From: CANKHA01 sp963750965
GTDB lineage: Bacteria > Pseudomonadota > Alphaproteobacteria > Rhizobiales > Xanthobacteraceae
Assembly (NCBI GenBank): GCA_963750965.1
Contig: CAVVSK010000008.1
Span: forward strand, 1 to 64,000
Length of the DNA stretch: 64,000 bases
Direction: 5' to 3'
Below, piece after piece: positions 60,833-64,000 of this stretch (positions are counted from its first letter, which is position 1; each line of letters opens with the position of its first letter). A program made the position numbers and the translations under genes. The notes under the pieces were generated by a model. The model did no database searches. It was given only the letters and a program-made list of their open reading frames with translations, and was not told where the DNA came from.

Positions 60833-61363
60833 ATGACGATCTACGCGCTCGACGGCCAGGCGCCGGAATTTCCCGAGGCGGGCAGTTATTGGGTGGCAGA
60901 CACAGCGGTGCTGATCGGAAAGGTGCGGCTGAAGCGCGAGGCCAGCGTCTGGTTCGGGGCTGTGGTGCGCGGCGATAATGAGTGGATCGAGCTTGGCGAG
61001 CGCTCGCAGATCCAGGATAACGCCACGCTGCATACCGATCCGGGATTCCCCATGACGATCGGCAGCAATTGCGTGATCGGTCACAACGTCATCATGCACG
61101 GCTGCTCGGTGGACGATAACAGCCTGATCGGCATGGGCGCGATCTTGCTCAATGGCGTGAAGATCGGAAAGAATTCGCTGGTCGGCGCCGGCGCCCTGGT
61201 GACCGAAGGCAAGGTCTTTCCTGACAATTCGCTGATCGTCGGCGCGCCCGCGCGCGCGATCCGCAGTGTCGACGACCGCATCATGCAGATGATACGCGAA
61301 GGCGCCGACATTTATGTCCGGCGATGGAAGCGCTATGCGAAAGGCCTCAAGCGGATCGATTGA
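60833..61363 (+). CDS. Gamma-carbonic anhydrase family protein
   Basis: 176-residue left-handed beta-helix protein. The hexapeptide repeats are clear (SVWFGAVVRGDNEWIELGER, IQDNATLHTDPGFPMTIG), and zinc ligands His occur in ATLHTDPG and in CVIGHNVIMHGC. The C-terminal helix RSVDDRIMQMIREGADIYVR is standard. Members bind zinc or other metal; carbonic anhydrase activity is proven for only some, so the enzymatic role is an inference. Confidence 0.93.
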   Translation: MTIYALDGQAPEFPEAGSYWVADTAVLIGKVRLKREASVWFGAVVRGDNEWIELGERSQIQDNATLHTDPGFPMTIGSNCVIGHNVIMHGCSVDDNSLIGMGAILLNGVKIGKNSLVGAGALVTEGKVFPDNSLIVGAPARAIRSVDDRIMQMIREGADIYVRRWKRYAKGLKRID

Positions 61364-61419
61364 TTGATCGATACGCTGGGCTTAAGCGCGGCTCGCCACC
61401 AGAAGACCCCAAAAATTGT

Positions 61420-61448
61420 GCGGCCGGCCTTTGGGGAAGGCCGGCCGC
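61420..61448. terminator. 12-bp stem-loop between convergent genes
   Basis: GCGGCCGGCCTT (61420-61431) pairs perfectly with AAGGCCGGCCGC (61437-61448) around TGGGG. It lies in the 149-nt gap between the carbonic-anhydrase-type gene and the convergent BTLCP gene. There is no T-run, but its strength and position suggest a shared transcription end. Confidence 0.65.
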
Positions 61449-61512
61449 TCGCGACCCGGTCTGGGACGGGGAGGGGTGGGGACGTGACCGGACCGCGATC
61501 TCCTCTGTTTGA

Positions 61513-62139
61513 TCAGCGCGCGCTGGCCGTGGTGGTGGCCGGCGGCGGATCACCCAGCGCCACCCAGGCATTCGGATTGACTTGCGACTGGCGTTTCACG
61601 AAGCGGTAGCCGCTTTCCGACCAAAGAACGACGCTCTCGTTTTGATTGTCCAGAATGAACTCGCCCTTGTCGGTCTTTGCCGTCAGGACGGCGTGACCGT
61701 CGCCTTTCTTGTCGCGCACGACGGTGACCAGTAGCGCGCTACGCGGCCATCCGGCCTTTATCAACAACTGCCGTTTCAGCAGCACGTAGTCTTCGCAGTC
61801 GCCGTAACCGTCCTCGGGGTAGTCCCAACGTTCCACCACGCCCCAATGCTCCATGTCGGTCATTGGTTCGATGTTGTCATTGGCCCAGCGATTGATGCGA
61901 ATGAGATCGCTCCAGGTCTTTGAATTGAGCACCACGTCGCGTGCACTGCCGTCTTGGGCCTCGCAGTCGCGCGGATTGTCAGTGCAGAACTGCCTCCAGC
62001 CGGCCGGCGGCTTAGTCTCCTGCCCGACGGAAATAAAAACCGGCCGCTCGGACGCGCCCATGGCGCGGTGCGTCGGCAACAAAGTCATGCCAGCCAGAAG
62101 ATAGCAGGTGGCAAGTATTGTTTTGGAACACCACTGCAT
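61513..62139 (-). CDS. Transglutaminase-like cysteine peptidase (BTLCP family)
   Basis: 208-residue exported protein with signal peptide MQWCSKTILATCYLLAGMTL (cleavage near RAMGA-SER). The BTLCP pattern is present: FCTDNPRDC, INRWANDNIEPMTDMEHWGV, catalytic Cys in YGDCEDYVLLKRQLL, His in GHAVLTAKTDKGEFILDNQ. In pseudomonads a BTLCP (LapG) cleaves an adhesin under c-di-GMP control; a nearby PilZ gene is suggestive but unproven. A few Rhizobiales have several copies. Confidence 0.9.
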   Translation of the reverse strand: MQWCSKTILATCYLLAGMTLLPTHRAMGASERPVFISVGQETKPPAGWRQFCTDNPRDCEAQDGSARDVVLNSKTWSDLIRINRWANDNIEPMTDMEHWGVVERWDYPEDGYGDCEDYVLLKRQLLIKAGWPRSALLVTVVRDKKGDGHAVLTAKTDKGEFILDNQNESVVLWSESGYRFVKRQSQVNPNAWVALGDPPPATTTASAR

Positions 62140-62453
62140 TCGTGGCCCCCTCCCGTACTAAGGGGACCACATTTCGCACAAATACTTTGAATCTCAGCTA
62201 AATCTGGCAAGTAACTTTGAATATAAGCAGATTAAAAAGCAGGTTGAATACTGTACTTCTTTTATTCAAGCACTAATAAAATTTGATCTAATAGAATTTA
62301 TATAAAATTTCGAATATTAGGCGCTGCACACTGCAACTGCGGCCGCTCGCGCTGCGCAGCGCGAGGCTTAATCTTAGGACGCAAGGATCAGGCGCGGAAA
62401 GCTGTCTTACATCGTGGGGAAAAGCGGTTATCGCTCCGGTGAGCGACCCAGCG
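62140..62453. other. AT-rich gene-free stretch
   Basis: 314 nt, strongly AT-rich from about 62180 to 62320 in an otherwise GC-rich window. It lies upstream of the leftward BTLCP gene and past the end of the PilZ gene. No frame, tRNA or strong hairpin was found. It may hold the BTLCP promoter and nucleoid-protein binding sites. Confidence 0.5.
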
Positions 62454-63083
62454 TTACGCGCCGGTGACGCTCTCTTCCACAAAATCGGGATGCAGCAGCC
62501 GGGTGAACTCGATAGCAAAACCGTCGTCGATGTGGCGAACCACGCGTCCCGGGGTCTTGCCGATAGTCACCGCAGCTCCGATCGGCGGCAATTGCGCGGG
62601 CGGGACCGCAATTGCGGCGCCAGACAGGGAAATGTCGATGACCCGGCAGGTGATATTGACCCCGTTCGGGAGGATCAGTTGGGCCATTGGGTTGCGCGGC
62701 ACGATACGGCCGTGGCGGCGATCCTCCGGAAGATTCAGGATTTGGCGGTTGGCGAGCCAGGTCAGCTGAGCGGCAAGTTTTTCGCGTTTGCGTGGCGTTG
62801 CTCCGATCGACATGGCGAAGCCGCCTTCGAATGCGCGGGCGATCTTGCCTTCCAGGCGGCCCAGGTGATCGACATAAGCAATCACGCGTTCGCCGACTTT
62901 GCCTGGAGCGTCGGCCATGACGGCGGCGCCGCCAGGGGACATATTGATGATCCGGCAGGGGTATTCCTGGCGATTTTCCAGCATCAGGCGGCCAAGCAGG
63001 TCGATCCTGACCCGCTGATGTCGGCGGCGCTCCTCGTTCAGAGGCAGGATTTTCGCCCGTGGATGCGCCATCAACATTGCCAT
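62454..63083 (-). CDS. PilZ domain protein (two PilZ-like units)
   Basis: 209 residues from ATG 63083 with GGAGGAGG upstream. The first PilZ unit (residues ~20-110) has the c-di-GMP motif start RRRHQRVRIDLLGRLMLE and later NMSPGGAAVMAD. The second (~125-205) has RRHGRIVPRNPMAQLILP and DISLSGAAIAVP. The RxxxR and N/DxSxxG elements are recognisable in both. It may link c-di-GMP from the GGDEF-EAL protein at 40 kb to envelope functions (inference). Confidence 0.9.
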   Translation of the reverse strand: MAMLMAHPRAKILPLNEERRRHQRVRIDLLGRLMLENRQEYPCRIINMSPGGAAVMADAPGKVGERVIAYVDHLGRLEGKIARAFEGGFAMSIGATPRKREKLAAQLTWLANRQILNLPEDRRHGRIVPRNPMAQLILPNGVNITCRVIDISLSGAAIAVPPAQLPPIGAAVTIGKTPGRVVRHIDDGFAIEFTRLLHPDFVEESVTGA

Positions 63084-63170
63084 GAGCCTCCTCCGCAAAT
63101 TCGACCCCAAGCAGAGTAGGCAACTATCCTTAACGCCGCGTTTACCCGTCTAAAGAACCCAGGCCCTTCC

Positions 63171-63755
63171 TTAGGATCGGCCGCCGTTATAGATCGTCAG
63201 GCCTCGGCGCACGCGGCCGTTTTCCATACCGGGGACAAGACGCGGCGCTGCGACATGCTCGGAGTCCGGACCGAGGTAGCGTATCGTACCGCAGGTCAAG
63301 CCTTCCACCGGCGTTGTTCCCAGCCAGTAAGGCGGCACCAGTGGCGCCAGCACGCCGAGCAGCCGCGTTTGACTGCGATGGCGATGCCGAAGCGGCAGCA
63401 GCAGCAATTCGAGGTCAATCATTGCGCCATCCGCGTTGTGTCCGCTCACGCCGGCGATGAAACCAGCCGACTCCCCCGTCGCGCCCCTCATCAGTTTCAG
63501 CATGCCGGCTCGTTCCGGCTGGGCCCACAACGCGATAAACTCCGAGCCTTTCAATTCCCGGCAAAACAGCGCGCAGCTGCGTGTGCCGGCAAGGCGAAAG
63601 CGATAGGTGCCTAGGGCATCCTGGGCGAGAATGAAGGTATCCCCGAGCGCGCGCCGGATCGGACCGGGCTCGATGTCGCCGCGTTCGGGAGCGGTGTGAT
63701 AGCCCCGCCGCTTGTTCCAGTATTCGAACACGTCGTGGCTTGATGCATGCTTCAT
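63171..63755 (-). CDS. PAS domain-containing protein (PAS_5 type)
   Basis: 194 residues from ATG 63755 with AGGAG upstream. The PAS_5 pattern common in Rhizobiales is seen: WNKRRGYHTAPERGDIEPGP, FILAQDALGTYRFRLAGTRS and CALFCRELKGSEFIALW, then a basic linker and a C-terminal segment ending GLTIYNGGRS. No output domain is present; these stand-alone PAS proteins have unknown roles. Its neighbour is the PilZ gene on the same strand. Confidence 0.88.
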   Translation of the reverse strand: MKHASSHDVFEYWNKRRGYHTAPERGDIEPGPIRRALGDTFILAQDALGTYRFRLAGTRSCALFCRELKGSEFIALWAQPERAGMLKLMRGATGESAGFIAGVSGHNADGAMIDLELLLLPLRHRHRSQTRLLGVLAPLVPPYWLGTTPVEGLTCGTIRYLGPDSEHVAAPRLVPGMENGRVRRGLTIYNGGRS

Positions 63756-64000
63756 TCCTTGCTCCTGTCTTATTGTCGCGCATGCTTCCGCTTGGGCTGT
63801 CCCTTGCCGGGACATCTGAATGCGCGTTTAAGTTTTCATTGGTTGGAGGAGCAGGGGCCGTGCCGCCGCCACGATGCGCTTGCTTAATTTCCGCGCTTCT
63901 CGCGCGTTAGCATTAATTCCGCTTCGCGCTTGCGCACGGTGCGTGATCCGCTAATTTCTGCGCAAGTTTTCGCGGGGAAGTGTGGAGACGTGACTGGCGC
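63756..64000. other. Gene-free end of window
   Basis: 245 nt upstream of the leftward PAS gene. No open frame with coding character was seen; it probably holds the PAS gene promoter and perhaps that of a gene beyond the window. Confidence 0.4.

Overview
This is 64 kb of GC-rich chromosome from an alphaproteobacterium, most likely of the order Hyphomicrobiales (Bradyrhizobium / Xanthobacteraceae-like). The clues are gene content typical of that group (Usg, DUF6867 beside a Liv transporter, BTLCP peptidase, PAS_5, DUF3126 and DUF6949 proteins), a CIRCE plus RpoH-type groESL promoter, and short palindromic intergenic repeats. No phage, CRISPR array, rRNA or transposase was found. One complete tRNA is present.

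Layout. 0-3.2 kb: end of purQ, purL, bolA, grxD. 3.2-12 kb: two small membrane proteins, rpsD, murI, a secreted Ala/Gly/Thr-rich protein, the rpe-DUF2259-purB operon, a DadA-like oxidase, a KTSC protein and a P1 peptidase. 12-17.1 kb: ccdA, then a leftward branched-chain amino-acid type ABC operon (livH-livM-livG-livF-DUF6867). 17.3-20.8 kb: an AraC regulator and the protocatechuate genes pcaB-pcaD-pcaC. 21-26.1 kb: CO-dehydrogenase-family genes (coxG, coxS, coxM, two XdhC/CoxI-type proteins, a molybdopterin/NTP-transferase fusion), without the catalytic large subunit. 26.2-31 kb: a TetR-controlled HlyD/ABC export operon and an MFS transporter. 31-35.7 kb: DUF488, DUF72, groESL, usg. 35.8-37.5 kb: an ECF sigma factor with two likely target genes. 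37.5-44 kb: SDR, FAD oxidoreductase, a GGDEF-EAL protein, a CinA-like protein, an intradiol dioxygenase, gpt and tRNA-Leu(TAA). 44-50.5 kb: a stretch bounded by tRNA-Leu and a degenerate copy of its 3' half, holding DUF1801, FkbM, NTF2-like and TRAP transporter genes. 50.6-64 kb: msrB, a copper P-type ATPase, a flavin monooxygenase, cysE, gamma-carbonic anhydrase, BTLCP, PilZ and PAS proteins.

Many conserved genes are broken by single-base shifts (purL twice, livH, livM repeatedly, pcaB, coxG, an MFS gene, DUF72, an alpha/beta hydrolase, cysE). Most are net +1 and both halves remain well conserved, so an error-prone consensus is more likely than widespread pseudogenisation. Broken genes are typed as pseudogenes because that is how they read here.

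The most useful regulatory observations are a duplicated GGGAACC-N14-GCATCCA motif before the ECF sigma gene and before its neighbour, two stacked heat-shock control elements before groES, and a near-perfect TetR operator. The most useful structural ones are the tRNA-Leu-bounded segment and two unusual families of long intergenic hairpins. I did not find a clearly new multi-gene system.
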